Assembly (NCBI GenBank): GCA_021737695.1
Contig: JAIPDL010000019.1
Span: forward strand, 1-52,622
Reading direction: 5' to 3'
From: Desulfotignum sp.
GTDB lineage: Bacteria > Desulfobacterota > Desulfobacteria > Desulfobacterales > Desulfobacteraceae
Length of the DNA: 52,622 bases
The position numbers and the translations under genes were made by a program. A model generated the notes under the pieces. The model did not search any database, was not told the origin of the DNA, and saw nothing but the letters and a program-made list of their open reading frames with translations. Numbering within the stretch: position 1 is the stretch's first letter; each line of letters starts with the position of its first letter. Shown piece by piece: positions 1-7,656 of the stretch.

Positions 1-453
1 GATCTGGCGCTTTTTGGCATCCACCTGTGCCGGTGTAAACGGAGAAAAACAGTTCTGATTGAACTTGAAATACAGGCGGTCATAAAAAACCGCCCGGATC
101 ACCGCCGCTTCATGATCGCTGCACAACGGGGGATCAAAGCAGAAAACCGTCATGGCGGGCAGGTCGATATTTTCAGATTCTTCGTGAAGAATTTCCCAGA
201 TGTCAAATATATCGATCTGTTCGGACAATTGCCCGCGGGTTTGGGCCGTGGTTTTTAACTGGTTGATCAGATGATTTCTGGGCTGGGTGACGTCCAGGCA
301 TACCTGTGAGACATGAAGCAGTCTTTTTTCAGAAAGACTGACTTCCCGGCTGTTTTCATTGAGTAACTTGAGCTTGTCTTTTTTTTCGCTTAATATTACT
401 GCTGTTATGATTTTCTGTTGATCAATATATTCAACAATGGTCCCAATTTTCAT
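1..453 (-). CDS. RNB-type ribonuclease, N-terminal part (runs off the window)
   Basis: This reading frame stays open from an ATG at 451-453 to the left edge, so only about the first 151 residues are present. The start reads MKIGTIVEYIDQQKIITAVI, followed by a small beta-rich region and charged helices. This resembles the N-terminus of the RNase II/R-like RNB ribonucleases found beside Rnf/Smr genes in sulfate reducers. The catalytic RNB domain lies outside the window, so the assignment rests on the N-terminus alone and could be wrong. It is divergent from the Smr gene. A sigma-70-like promoter (484-489 and 461-466) would start transcription almost at the ATG, which suggests a leaderless transcript. 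No Shine-Dalgarno sequence is visible. Confidence 0.6.
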   Translation of the reverse strand, partial: MKIGTIVEYIDQQKIITAVILSEKKDKLKLLNENSREVSLSEKRLLHVSQVCLDVTQPRNHLINQLKTTAQTRGQLSEQIDIFDIWEILHEESENIDLPAMTVFCFDPPLCSDHEAAVIRAVFYDRLYFKFNQNCFSPFTPAQVDAKKRQI

Positions 454-460
454 GAATCAG

Positions 461-489
461 ACAATAGCAGGAAGGGGGGCCAAAGTCAA
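461..489 (-). promoter_or_regulatory. Sigma-70 promoter for the ribonuclease gene
   Basis: On the minus strand, TTGACT (489-484) and TATTGT (466-461) are separated by exactly 17 bases. The predicted start point is about 454, next to the ATG at 453, so the message would be leaderless or nearly so. Confidence 0.5.
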
Positions 490-512
490 ATACAGAAACT
501 GAGGCCATTGTC

Positions 513-541
513 TTGAAAAATCGGCAAAATTGACATAATAT
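513..541 (+). promoter_or_regulatory. Sigma-70 promoter for the Smr gene
   Basis: TTGAAA (513-518), a 17-base spacer, and TATAAT-like TAATAT (536-541). The expected start point is near 548, leaving about 5 bases before the ATG at 553. No ribosome-binding site fits in that leader. Confidence 0.5.
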
Positions 542-552
542 CAAAGACCTGT

Positions 553-1164
553 ATGGGAAAGAAAAGAAAATACAAGCCGCGCCGGGTGGGGCCGGATGAA
601 GACCTGTTAAAGGCATTCACCCGAAAATCCGACACCCCTCGTTCGTTTGCGTGCAAAAATACCTCCTTGCCCGTGAACCGCCATGGCGTGCCTGTGGTGG
701 ACAAGAAGTTTTCCGATTCATATGCCGGAACAGGCGAAAAACCGTGCCCGCCAACAGCCGAAGATGGCCCTGCCCAGGATTTTACCGCATTGCTGGCATC
801 CTATCTGTCCAGACCCCGGCAAAAAATACAGTCCGCACCTCCCAAACCCATGCCGTACCATAAAAGAATCAAGCGCTATCCACCTCCGGAAAAAGACCTG
901 GACCTGCATGGATTCACGGCATTAGGCGCCCAGTTAAAAGCCCGGTCTTTTTTGATCACCTGCAAACGTCAGGGCTATTTTACCGTGCGGATCATTGTGG
1001 GAAAAGGGCTGCATTCCGATCTGGGACCCGTGCTGCCGGATGTCATTGAAGACCTGTTGCGCCGGTTAAAAACCCAGGATATTGTTCTGGGTTTTGCCTG
1101 GGAACGTAAAAAAAAATCCCGGTCCGGTTCCGTGATTGTGTATCTGCGCCAGTTCGACGATTAA
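553..1164 (+). CDS. Smr/MutS2 C-terminal domain protein
   Basis: A 203-residue soluble protein. The first 100 residues are basic and low in complexity. The C-terminal half (about 112-200) is an Smr domain, with the hallmark LDLHG at 116-120 and the second loop GKGLHS at 150-155. Smr domains nick or cut nucleic acids in MutS2 and in stand-alone proteins, and some act on collided ribosomes or mRNA; which activity applies here cannot be read from the sequence. The gene is alone on its strand, divergent from an RNase-like gene and convergent with mltG. The ATG at 553 is chosen because it follows a good promoter and keeps the basic N-terminus. There is no Shine-Dalgarno sequence. Confidence 0.85.
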   Translation: MGKKRKYKPRRVGPDEDLLKAFTRKSDTPRSFACKNTSLPVNRHGVPVVDKKFSDSYAGTGEKPCPPTAEDGPAQDFTALLASYLSRPRQKIQSAPPKPMPYHKRIKRYPPPEKDLDLHGFTALGAQLKARSFLITCKRQGYFTVRIIVGKGLHSDLGPVLPDVIEDLLRRLKTQDIVLGFAWERKKKSRSGSVIVYLRQFDD

Positions 1165-1222
1165 AGAGCCGGGTTGCCCGTAAAAAGACATGTCCCGGTT
1201 GCGGACAAATCGATAGTCAGGA

Positions 1223-2227
1223 TTATTGGGTGAGCTGGTATTTTCTGACGGCCCGGTTGTGTTCTGCCAGGGTTTTTGAGAAATAATGGGTTTTGTCATT
1301 TTTGGACACAAAAAACAGAAAATCACTTTCAGCCGGAAACAGGGCCGCTTCAATGGCTTTTGCCCCGGGATTGGCAATGGGACCTTTGGGAAGGCCGTGC
1401 ATCTGGTAGGTGTTGTATTCGGTTTTTCTGCGCAGATGCCGGGTCCGGATCCGGCCTTCAAATGCCGGGTCCCCGTATATGACGGTGGGATCACTTTGCA
1501 GGCGCATGCCTTTTTTCAACCGGTTGTGGAACACGGATGAGATCAACGGCTGTTCAGACGGCACACCGGCTTCTTTTTCAATCATGGAGGCCAGGGTGAC
1601 CACTTCTTTGAGGGTGAATCCCAGATCATCTGCTTTTTTCCCCCATTCTGGCGTGTATACGGAAAAAAACGTGGTCACCATTTTTTCGATGATTTGACGG
1701 CAGGTGGTGGTTTTGGGGAAGAAATAGGTCTCAGGAAACAAAAATCCCTCCAGGGTGTGGGAAGGGATGCCAAGGTCTGCGATGACGTCCGGATCCGGGC
1801 ACAGAGATAAAAAAATGTCCGGCTCACACATGCCGGTTTTCGCCACCACGGATGCGGTTTCTGCCATGTTCAGCCCTTCGGGAACAGTGAGGCGGTATAG
1901 TTTGATCCGGGCTTTTCGCAGTTGATCCAGGATTTGAGCGGGGGATGCCGGCGTAATCAGCCGGTGTTCACCGGCCTGAATGCGGGTGGCGGCTTTCTGA
2001 TACCGGGCATAGGCCCGGAAAACAAGCACGTTTTGAATCAGGCCTGAAGATTTAAGGTTTTCGGCAATCTGCTTTAGATGCTGCCCGGGTTCAATAACAA
2101 AAATGAACTCTTTGTCATCCACTTTTACAGGGGTGTGCAGTGTATGCCATACCCAGATGCCGGTGCCCAAACAAAATAATCCTGCCGGGATCAGGATTCC
2201 CAGCAGGATTTTTATACCGGTTTTCAA
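1223..2227 (-). CDS. mltG: Endolytic murein transglycosylase MltG (YceG family)
   Basis: 334 residues, the usual length for the family. One membrane segment at about 8-28 anchors the protein, with the rest in the periplasm. A LysM-like region (about 38-110) precedes the YceG catalytic domain. The conserved LASMIEKEAG places the catalytic glutamate at about Glu217, followed by the family motif FHNRL and then RLQSDPTVIYG. MltG cuts nascent glycan strands and so sets where peptidoglycan elongation ends. The start codon is TTG at 2225-2227; no in-frame ATG or GTG lies just upstream. It begins 28 bases after rnfA on the same strand, so it is probably co-transcribed with the Rnf operon, in the place where rnfB would be expected. 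Confidence 0.9.
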   Translation of the reverse strand: MKTGIKILLGILIPAGLFCLGTGIWVWHTLHTPVKVDDKEFIFVIEPGQHLKQIAENLKSSGLIQNVLVFRAYARYQKAATRIQAGEHRLITPASPAQILDQLRKARIKLYRLTVPEGLNMAETASVVAKTGMCEPDIFLSLCPDPDVIADLGIPSHTLEGFLFPETYFFPKTTTCRQIIEKMVTTFFSVYTPEWGKKADDLGFTLKEVVTLASMIEKEAGVPSEQPLISSVFHNRLKKGMRLQSDPTVIYGDPAFEGRIRTRHLRRKTEYNTYQMHGLPKGPIANPGAKAIEAALFPAESDFLFFVSKNDKTHYFSKTLAEHNRAVRKYQLTQ

Positions 2228-2255
2228 GGGCCTGGCACCATTTTTTGAAACTATT

Positions 2256-2828
2256 TTATACCATTCCCCTGAATGAGGTAAAGGTCAGAGCGATGATCCC
2301 TGCGGTGATCAGACCAATGGAAGTGTCCTGCAACGGTTTGGGTATCCGGCCCAGATTGATCCGTTCCCGGACCCCGGCAAACAGAATCAGGGCCAGGCCG
2401 AATCCTACGGCATAGGCAAAGGATGAGACCAGCGCTTTTGTAAATGAATATTCATTGCTGATATTCAGCAGGCAGGCACCCATGACCGCACAGTTGGTGG
2501 TGATCAACGGCAGAAAAATTCCTAAGCCCGCATACAGGCCGGGGATGCTTTTTTTCAGAAACATTTCCACAAACTGGACCAGAGAGGCAATGACCAGAAT
2601 GAATGACAGGGTTCTTAAATATTCCACATTCAGGGTCTTGAGCAGATAGGTGTCCAGACACCAGGTAATGACCCCTGCCATGACCAGTACAAATACCACG
2701 GCCATGGACATGCCCACGGCGGTTTCCATTTTTTTGGATGTGCCCAGAAAGGGGCAGTTGCCAAGAAACTGGGCAAGAAGGATATTGTTGATGAAAATAC
2801 AGCTGATGGCAATCTCAAAATATTCCAT
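2256..2828 (-). CDS. rnfA: Rnf complex membrane subunit RnfA
   Basis: 190 residues, almost entirely hydrophobic, with about six membrane spans. Typical RnfA/NqrE signatures are visible: NNILLAQFLGNCPFLG near the N-terminus and TTNCAVMGACLLN in the middle. In the RnfA/RnfE pair the conserved cysteines hold an intramembrane [2Fe-2S] centre that passes electrons across the membrane. A good Shine-Dalgarno sequence (AAGGAG) precedes the ATG. It follows rnfE by 12 bases and is the last rnf gene of the operon; mltG follows. Rnf couples ferredoxin oxidation and NAD+ reduction to Na+ or H+ transport. Confidence 0.95.
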   Translation of the reverse strand: MEYFEIAISCIFINNILLAQFLGNCPFLGTSKKMETAVGMSMAVVFVLVMAGVITWCLDTYLLKTLNVEYLRTLSFILVIASLVQFVEMFLKKSIPGLYAGLGIFLPLITTNCAVMGACLLNISNEYSFTKALVSSFAYAVGFGLALILFAGVRERINLGRIPKPLQDTSIGLITAGIIALTFTSFRGMV

Positions 2829-2840
2829 TGGGGAGGCTCC

Positions 2841-3449
2841 TTATTTGCTACCTATGAGGTTCATGCATGCCAGCATCAGTCCTAAGGCCACAAAAGCCCC
2901 AGGGGCTTCCACCATAAAGGAGAATGCCTGGAAGCTTTCCGGCATGGCAAACACCGGATTTCCACCCCAGATGGTAATGGTGCCGGCACCCAGAAACTCA
3001 CGCACTGCACCTAAGGCAGCAAGGGAAAGTGTAAAGCCGATACCGATACCCAGTCCGTCTGCAATGGCCATCACAGGATTGTTTTTGCTGGCAAAGGCTT
3101 CGGCTCTTCCCAGTACAATGCAGTTGACCACGATCAGGGGAATAAAAATTCCCAGTTTCAAAAACAAGGGATAGGTATAGGCCTGCATGACCAGCTCCAC
3201 AATGGTGACAAATGTGGCAATGATGACAATGTAGCAGGCAATCCGGACTTTGGGCGGGATGATGTTCCGCAGCAGCGACACCAGCAGATTGGAGAAAACC
3301 AGCACAAATGTGGTGGCCACTCCCATGCCGATGCCGTTTTCAACCGTCTTGGTCACTGCAAGCACCGGGCAGAGACCCAGCACAAGTCTGAAAGGAGGCA
3401 GTTCAGCCCACAGCCCTTTAGTAAATTCTTTTGCCAAAGATTGTGCCAT
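2841..3449 (-). CDS. rnfE: Rnf complex membrane subunit RnfE
   Basis: 202 residues with about six membrane spans. The motifs LVLGLCPVLAVTKTVENG and PLIVVNCIVLGRAEAFAS are characteristic of RnfE/NqrD; they carry the conserved cysteines that, with those of RnfA, bind the membrane iron-sulfur centre. An AAAGGAG ribosome-binding site lies 9 bases before the ATG. It sits between rnfG (24-base gap) and rnfA (12-base gap) in the usual C-D-G-E-A order. Nothing appears truncated. Confidence 0.95.
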   Translation of the reverse strand: MAQSLAKEFTKGLWAELPPFRLVLGLCPVLAVTKTVENGIGMGVATTFVLVFSNLLVSLLRNIIPPKVRIACYIVIIATFVTIVELVMQAYTYPLFLKLGIFIPLIVVNCIVLGRAEAFASKNNPVMAIADGLGIGIGFTLSLAALGAVREFLGAGTITIWGGNPVFAMPESFQAFSFMVEAPGAFVALGLMLACMNLIGSK

Positions 3450-3472
3450 GTTTTTGTATCTCCTTTATTGCC

Positions 3473-4057
3473 TTATGGCATCTGCTTTAAAATTTCGGGC
3501 TTCAGGTTTTTGTAAAGATTCTGGGCCTGGATGGCAGCCAGGGTCACAGCCCTGGATGTAATGGTGGCACCGGACATGGCATCAATGGACCCATTGTCTG
3601 ATTTCAGGGCCAGGTTGGTGTCCAGGGGTTTGTCTGTAAACTGGGAGACAAATGTTGGATCATCCTTTGCCCGGGCACCCAGTCCCGGCGTTTCCGCATG
3701 GGTTGTGACCCTGGCCGCCACAATCTGGTCATTGTCCAGTTTTATGCCGACCATCAGGCCGACATCTCCGCCATATCCGCCTTTGCCCTTGGTTTCAAAC
3801 GCAATAGCTCGTGATCCGTCCGCCATTTTTGCAGGAAATATCTGTACAGCGGAGTCCCCTGCCTGAAGATTGAACCGTTCCATGATCGGATCATTGGTGG
3901 CACCGGGAAAAATTTCCTCGATGGCCGGGGCTTTCTGGAATTTCAGCACCTGTTCTTCAATTTTGACCTCCGTGCCGGTTTTTACCGCAGCCAGAAGGCC
4001 GCCGGCAATGCCGGTCAAAGCGGTCAATACCACTATCATACTTATCATTTCACGCAT
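3473..4057 (-). CDS. rnfG: Rnf complex FMN-binding subunit RnfG
   Basis: 194 residues with one N-terminal membrane anchor (about 5-25) and an extracytoplasmic FMN-binding domain. The flavinylation motif SGATITS occupies 162-168, so Thr165 is the likely site of the phosphoester-linked FMN. The upstream THAETPGLGARA is another conserved piece of the NqrC/RnfG fold. The ATG overlaps the end of rnfD by 8 bases, which indicates coupled translation. In the complex RnfG relays electrons on the outer face; here it may exchange them with the periplasmic tetraheme cytochrome encoded at the head of the operon (inference). Confidence 0.95.
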   Translation of the reverse strand: MREMISMIVVLTALTGIAGGLLAAVKTGTEVKIEEQVLKFQKAPAIEEIFPGATNDPIMERFNLQAGDSAVQIFPAKMADGSRAIAFETKGKGGYGGDVGLMVGIKLDNDQIVAARVTTHAETPGLGARAKDDPTFVSQFTDKPLDTNLALKSDNGSIDAMSGATITSRAVTLAAIQAQNLYKNLKPEILKQMP

Positions 4058-5015
4058 TGTTTATTCCCCTTCCCAAAGCTTTCGGCCTGATATTGTCCAC
4101 CAGGGGGTTTGCAAGGTTGACCAGCAGAATGGCCAGGACTGTGCCGTCTGCATAGGCTCCCACATTCCTCATGAGGATAATCATGAATCCGCCGAGAAAC
4201 CCATAGATGAGCATGGGTATCCGGTTCACAGGCGATGATGAGTTTTCAGTGATCAGGAAAAAAGCCCCCAGCAGCGTGTAACCGGAGAAAAGGTGAAACA
4301 GGGGGCCGGCATAGTTATCCGGGCTGGACAGATAAAAAAGTGCCGCTGTGACCAGAATCCCGACTATAAACGATATGGAAAGTTCCCATCGGATATATCC
4401 CCGCAGTATCAGGTAAATTCCGCCGATGATCAGCCCCAGACCAAAAGTGGTGCCGGCACCGCCGAGTTCTCTGCCCCAGATCATGTCTGAAAGGGAAAAC
4501 AGATCAGCAACACCCGCCCCTTGGGATTTTACGGCTGCCAGAGGGGTCAGTGCGGGAAAATCAAAGATATAATTTACATAGGCCGTGTCAAAGTCAAAAA
4601 ACATTTTCCAGGAAAGCATGAGCACTGCCATGCCTACCAGGGCCGGATGAAAGGGGTTGGCGCCGATGCCGCCGAAAATTGATTTACCGATAACCACGGC
4701 CACAAACGTACCCACCACAATCAGCCACCAGGGTGTGACGGCCGGCAGCATCATGCCGAACAGCAGCCCGATGACCGCCGCATCCAGATCGCCGATGGTA
4801 AAAGATTGTTTGGAAACACGGTTTACCACAAGTTCCCAGAGCATGGCGCAGGAGGTTGACAGCGCCATAACACCAAGGGCCGGTGCCCCGAATTGGATGA
4901 TGCCGTATACTGCAGCCGGCAGCAGGGCCAGAATGATGTTCAGGTTCATTTGGAACAGGCTGTCTCCGTCATGCCAGAACGGTGCATGGGAAACGGTGAG
5001 TTTGGTATTATTCAT
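4050..5015 (-). CDS. rnfD: Rnf complex FMN-binding membrane subunit RnfD
   Basis: 321 residues with many membrane spans, in the NqrB/RnfD family. Recognisable family stretches include FGGIGANPFHPALVG and the C-terminal YADGTVLAILLVNLANPL. The region around GGAGTTFG (about residue 190) matches the place of the covalently bound FMN threonine, although the motif here is not the standard SGAT and needs alignment. The ATG is preceded by AAGGGAG. It lies 14 bases downstream of rnfC and overlaps rnfG. Confidence 0.92.
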   Translation of the reverse strand: MNNTKLTVSHAPFWHDGDSLFQMNLNIILALLPAAVYGIIQFGAPALGVMALSTSCAMLWELVVNRVSKQSFTIGDLDAAVIGLLFGMMLPAVTPWWLIVVGTFVAVVIGKSIFGGIGANPFHPALVGMAVLMLSWKMFFDFDTAYVNYIFDFPALTPLAAVKSQGAGVADLFSLSDMIWGRELGGAGTTFGLGLIIGGIYLILRGYIRWELSISFIVGILVTAALFYLSSPDNYAGPLFHLFSGYTLLGAFFLITENSSSPVNRIPMLIYGFLGGFMIILMRNVGAYADGTVLAILLVNLANPLVDNIRPKALGRGINNA

Positions 5016-5029
5016 GGGCAGTCTCCCTT

Positions 5030-6298
5030 TTAAACATCTGCTCGCAGTTTTTGCAGTTCATGTTTCCCCAGCCGGATATACTGGGACAATGCGATATGAG
5101 AGGTACAGACATAGGCACATAATCCACAGTCGATACAGGCCTCAAGATCACATTTATCAGCAGCGGCTTCATACTGCCCGGCCTGGAGAAACCGGACCAG
5201 CAGATTGACCGGTATGTCGGCCGGACAAACCTGGATGCATTTGCCGCAGTTGACACAGTTGTTGTCTGACAGCGGGGTAATGAATTGCCGGTCCTGGACC
5301 AGAATTGTGTCCATATCCGGTGTCACCGGGTGGTGAAGGGTGAATGTGGCAAAACCCTGCATGGGACCCCCGATGACAATGCGGTCCATTTCATTGATCT
5401 GAATGCCCAGCTGGCTGAAAATCTGGCCCAGCGGGGTACCGATCACCGCTTCCACCCGGTGGCGGGCCCCGGTTTTGTCAATCAGGGTGATACATTTTTC
5501 AAACACCGGGGCGTTGGTTTCAAAGGCCCGGGCCAGGGACACCACGGCTTCGGCCTGGATAAAACAGATGCCCATTTCCTCAGGGGTTGTGCCGGCCGGC
5601 AGAATTTTGTCCAGATGATTTTTCATGATCATGGCAGGCAGGGCTTCCGGATACTCCAAATCCACCGGCAACAGGGTCAGGCCGTCGAACCGGACACGGT
5701 CCTGGAGCATGTCCGGCAGGACCAGATATATCTTGGGCACCTTTGTGATCTGTTTGAGGATCTGTACCCCTTTTTGCAGGGTTGCGGCGTGGGTTGTGCC
5801 CATATACTGGGAAGTGGTGCTCAGCAGGTCTGTGTCTGATACCATGATGATCAGGGTATTGACAGGAACCTCGGTCCGGGCAAGACGGCCGAACGGGGGA
5901 GCCCCGGGCAGGTGATTCATATGCCCGGCCGCAAAGGACACCTCTTGTTTCATTTCCGGATATTCGATCCCGTCGGCTGCCTGGGTGTCCTTTTCTATGG
6001 CAATGCGGGTGCGCAGACCCCTGAAATCATCGGCCGTGAATGTATCAATGGATTTTATGGCGCCTGATACCGGTGAAACCGCATAATCAATGCTGTCTTC
6101 ATACAGCTGGAGTTTCTGCCCTTTTTTGACCGTATCACCTTTCTGGATCAAAGCGTCCCTTGAACCGTCAAGGGGTTCGGGTAATAGAAGTGTCAAAAGA
6201 GCGGGTACATCGATTTTTTGGGGCGCTTCAGGATCGGGTTCCAGCAGGTCACAGGTCAACCCGGGTTTGGACAGCGCAAAGAAAGATCGTTTAATCAT
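5030..6298 (-). CDS. rnfC: Rnf complex iron-sulfur/flavin subunit RnfC
   Basis: 422 residues, cytoplasmic peripheral subunit. The N-terminal part contains the biotinyl-like and FMN/NADH domains (about 30-330). The C-terminus carries two [4Fe-4S] motifs, CVNCGKCIQVCP and CIDCGLCAYVC, in the spacing typical of RnfC. It lacks the long alanine/lysine-rich tail of gamma-proteobacterial RnfC. RnfC contacts NAD(H) and is usually thought to receive electrons via RnfB, for which no gene is visible here. Ribosome-binding site AAGGACG. It follows the tetraheme cytochrome gene by 69 bases. Confidence 0.95.
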   Translation of the reverse strand: MIKRSFFALSKPGLTCDLLEPDPEAPQKIDVPALLTLLLPEPLDGSRDALIQKGDTVKKGQKLQLYEDSIDYAVSPVSGAIKSIDTFTADDFRGLRTRIAIEKDTQAADGIEYPEMKQEVSFAAGHMNHLPGAPPFGRLARTEVPVNTLIIMVSDTDLLSTTSQYMGTTHAATLQKGVQILKQITKVPKIYLVLPDMLQDRVRFDGLTLLPVDLEYPEALPAMIMKNHLDKILPAGTTPEEMGICFIQAEAVVSLARAFETNAPVFEKCITLIDKTGARHRVEAVIGTPLGQIFSQLGIQINEMDRIVIGGPMQGFATFTLHHPVTPDMDTILVQDRQFITPLSDNNCVNCGKCIQVCPADIPVNLLVRFLQAGQYEAAADKCDLEACIDCGLCAYVCTSHIALSQYIRLGKHELQKLRADV

Positions 6299-6367
6299 GA
6301 GTTACGTCCTTGTTTCAAAAAGCGGTTGTCATGACTGACGCAAGACAAAGGCGGCAGAATACCGGAT

Positions 6368-6733
6368 TTAAAGCACATGACATGCATTGCAATCGACCGG
6401 CCCTGCGCCGTAATCTGCATGGCATCCGATGCATGTCTCATGAAGGGCATCCGTCCTTGACGGCATGTAATCGTCTCCGGTCTCCTCATGGCAGTCACTG
6501 CAATTGTAGGTCTCGTCATCATCAATGTTGTGATGACAGTCCAGACAATCCAGGTAATAGTCCTCCGTGTGTGTCTGGTGGGTGAACAGGACTTTACCGG
6601 CATCAGTTTGAAACATAATGCGAACCGGATCCACCGGTGCAGGAGGGGAAAAGGCAGCGTAACAGACGATCCCTGTGATCAGCAAAACCGTCAAGATCAA
6701 GACCGCAAATTTCAGATGTGGTTGTGATGTCAT
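6368..6733 (-). CDS. Membrane-anchored tetraheme cytochrome c (class III-like), first gene of the rnf operon
   Basis: 121 residues. A hydrophobic segment at about 8-28 is a signal anchor or uncleaved signal peptide. Four CxxCH haem sites follow: CLDCH (63-67), CSDCH (78-82), CIGCH (101-105) and CNACH (115-119, close to the C-terminus). Histidines at 52 and 55 (THQTH) are probable distal ligands, as in cytochrome c3. Cytochrome genes also lead the rnf operons of several sulfate reducers and of Methanosarcina, where they link Rnf to periplasmic or membrane electron carriers. A sigma-70-like promoter lies just upstream. Confidence 0.9.
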   Translation of the reverse strand: MTSQPHLKFAVLILTVLLITGIVCYAAFSPPAPVDPVRIMFQTDAGKVLFTHQTHTEDYYLDCLDCHHNIDDDETYNCSDCHEETGDDYMPSRTDALHETCIGCHADYGAGPVDCNACHVL

Positions 6734-6792
6734 ATGTCAATCTTCCAGTCTAAGGGGTTAGCGTTTATGTGACAAACCCACAACTGGCAGCG

Positions 6793-6821
6793 TATATAGT
6801 ATATTGCTGCTGGGTTGGCAA
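6793..6821 (-). promoter_or_regulatory. Sigma-70-like promoter of the cytochrome-rnf operon
   Basis: On the minus strand, TTGCCA (6821-6816) and TATATA (6798-6793) are 17 bases apart. It lies just downstream of rseC and 60 bases before the cytochrome ATG. Confidence 0.45.
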
Positions 6822-6829
6822 GGAAAAAA

Positions 6830-7297
6830 TTATTTTGAAGACGGCTTGCAGGCGGGCGCTGTCACCGACTTTGTCTTGCGGATCAGCACGGGTTTGAATT
6901 CTGTTTTTTGATTCATTGCCGCCGATTTTTTGTGAAGAATGACAAAAGCGATGCCAAAAAAAGAAAACCCCAATACCATGGCGGCAAAAGACGCATTAAT
7001 CCGAAGTAAAGGGCCCAAGGCATCCCCGGTCAATGCACCGGCGACCAGGCAGAGAATCGGGACAACATATATCAGAAAGGTCAGCAGCAACGCGGATTTT
7101 GTCTGCATGCCGATCAGCACGGAATCTCCTGTTTCGACCCCTAATGTGTTGGGAACCTCCACAGTCATCTCTTTGCCCCGGTGGATGGTGCCGCAACTGT
7201 CTTTGGCCGTGCAGACCTCACAGGCTGCGGCCCGGTTGGTTTTAATCAGTGCCACATCCGGAGTGGCCCGGGTGACAATGCCCTGTTCAGTAATCAT
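6830..7297 (-). CDS. RseC/MucC-type positive regulator (SoxR-reducing system family)
   Basis: 155 residues from the ATG at 7295-7297, chosen because AGGA lies just before it and the family begins with a sequence like MITEQGIVTR; the frame is open further upstream. A short N-terminal soluble part has the family cysteines C26, C29 and C35 in CEVCTAKDSC. Two membrane spans follow (about 70-90 and 100-120), then a basic tail. In E. coli RseC is associated with the Rnf-like Rsx complex that reduces SoxR. Its position directly upstream of the rnf genes supports a role with Rnf here. Confidence 0.85.
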   Translation of the reverse strand: MITEQGIVTRATPDVALIKTNRAAACEVCTAKDSCGTIHRGKEMTVEVPNTLGVETGDSVLIGMQTKSALLLTFLIYVVPILCLVAGALTGDALGPLLRINASFAAMVLGFSFFGIAFVILHKKSAAMNQKTEFKPVLIRKTKSVTAPACKPSSK

Positions 7298-7358
7298 GGT
7301 GTGTCCTGTATCCTGGGTTGATATTAATGTGGTCGTGTCAGGCGCTAGATTCGGTGCA

Positions 7359-7387
7359 TTATTACCCTTTCCGAAAACCCCTGTCAA
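7359..7387 (-). promoter_or_regulatory. Sigma-70 promoter for rseC
   Basis: TTGACA (7387-7382) and TAATAA (7364-7359) on the minus strand, spacer 17. The start point near 7352 gives a leader of about 55 bases. It is divergent from and 18 bases away from the tRNA-Asn promoter. Confidence 0.55.
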
Positions 7388-7404
7388 ATTTTTGTTTTTT
7401 TATC

Positions 7405-7433
7405 TTGACAACCAGCGGGTGATCTTATATAAA
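7405..7433 (+). promoter_or_regulatory. Strong sigma-70 promoter for tRNA-Asn
   Basis: TTGACA (7405-7410), 17-base spacer, TATAAA (7428-7433), with the mature tRNA starting at 7459. Confidence 0.65.
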
Positions 7434-7458
7434 CGTCGAGTCTTGATTCAAGACATGC

Positions 7459-7534
7459 TCCCCAGTAGCTCAGTTGGCAGAGCAATTGGCTGTTAACCAA
7501 TGGGTCCGCGGTTCAAGTCCGTGCTGGGGAGCCA
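7459..7534 (+). tRNA. tRNA-Asn (anticodon GTT)
   Basis: The full cloverleaf can be folded by eye. The acceptor stem TCCCCAG (7459-7465) pairs with CTGGGGA (7524-7530), followed by discriminator G and an encoded CCA (7532-7534). The D arm contains AGCTCAGTTGGCAGAGC. The anticodon stem ATTGG/CCAAT encloses the loop CTGTTAA with anticodon GTT at 7492-7494. The T arm contains GGTTCAAGTCC. It is a single-gene unit between its own promoter and a strong terminator. Confidence 0.97.
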
Positions 7535-7550
7535 ACACTACCAACGATAT

Positions 7551-7579
7551 CCCGGTAAGGTAACTTACCGGGTTTTTTT
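7551..7579 (+). terminator. Rho-independent terminator after tRNA-Asn
   Basis: Perfect 9-bp stem CCCGGTAAG (7551-7559) and CTTACCGGG (7564-7572), loop GTAA, followed by seven T residues (7573-7579). Confidence 0.92.
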
Positions 7580-7656
7580 GTTTGTGGCTGATTTAATATA
7601 CATATAATACATTATCTTCATTGAACCCAAAAATAATATAATCAAGGAGAAAAATC

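Noticed and set aside
1165..1222. Terminator between the Smr gene and mltG
   Set aside because: Only short stems such as CGGG/CCCG without a clear T run; too weak to call.
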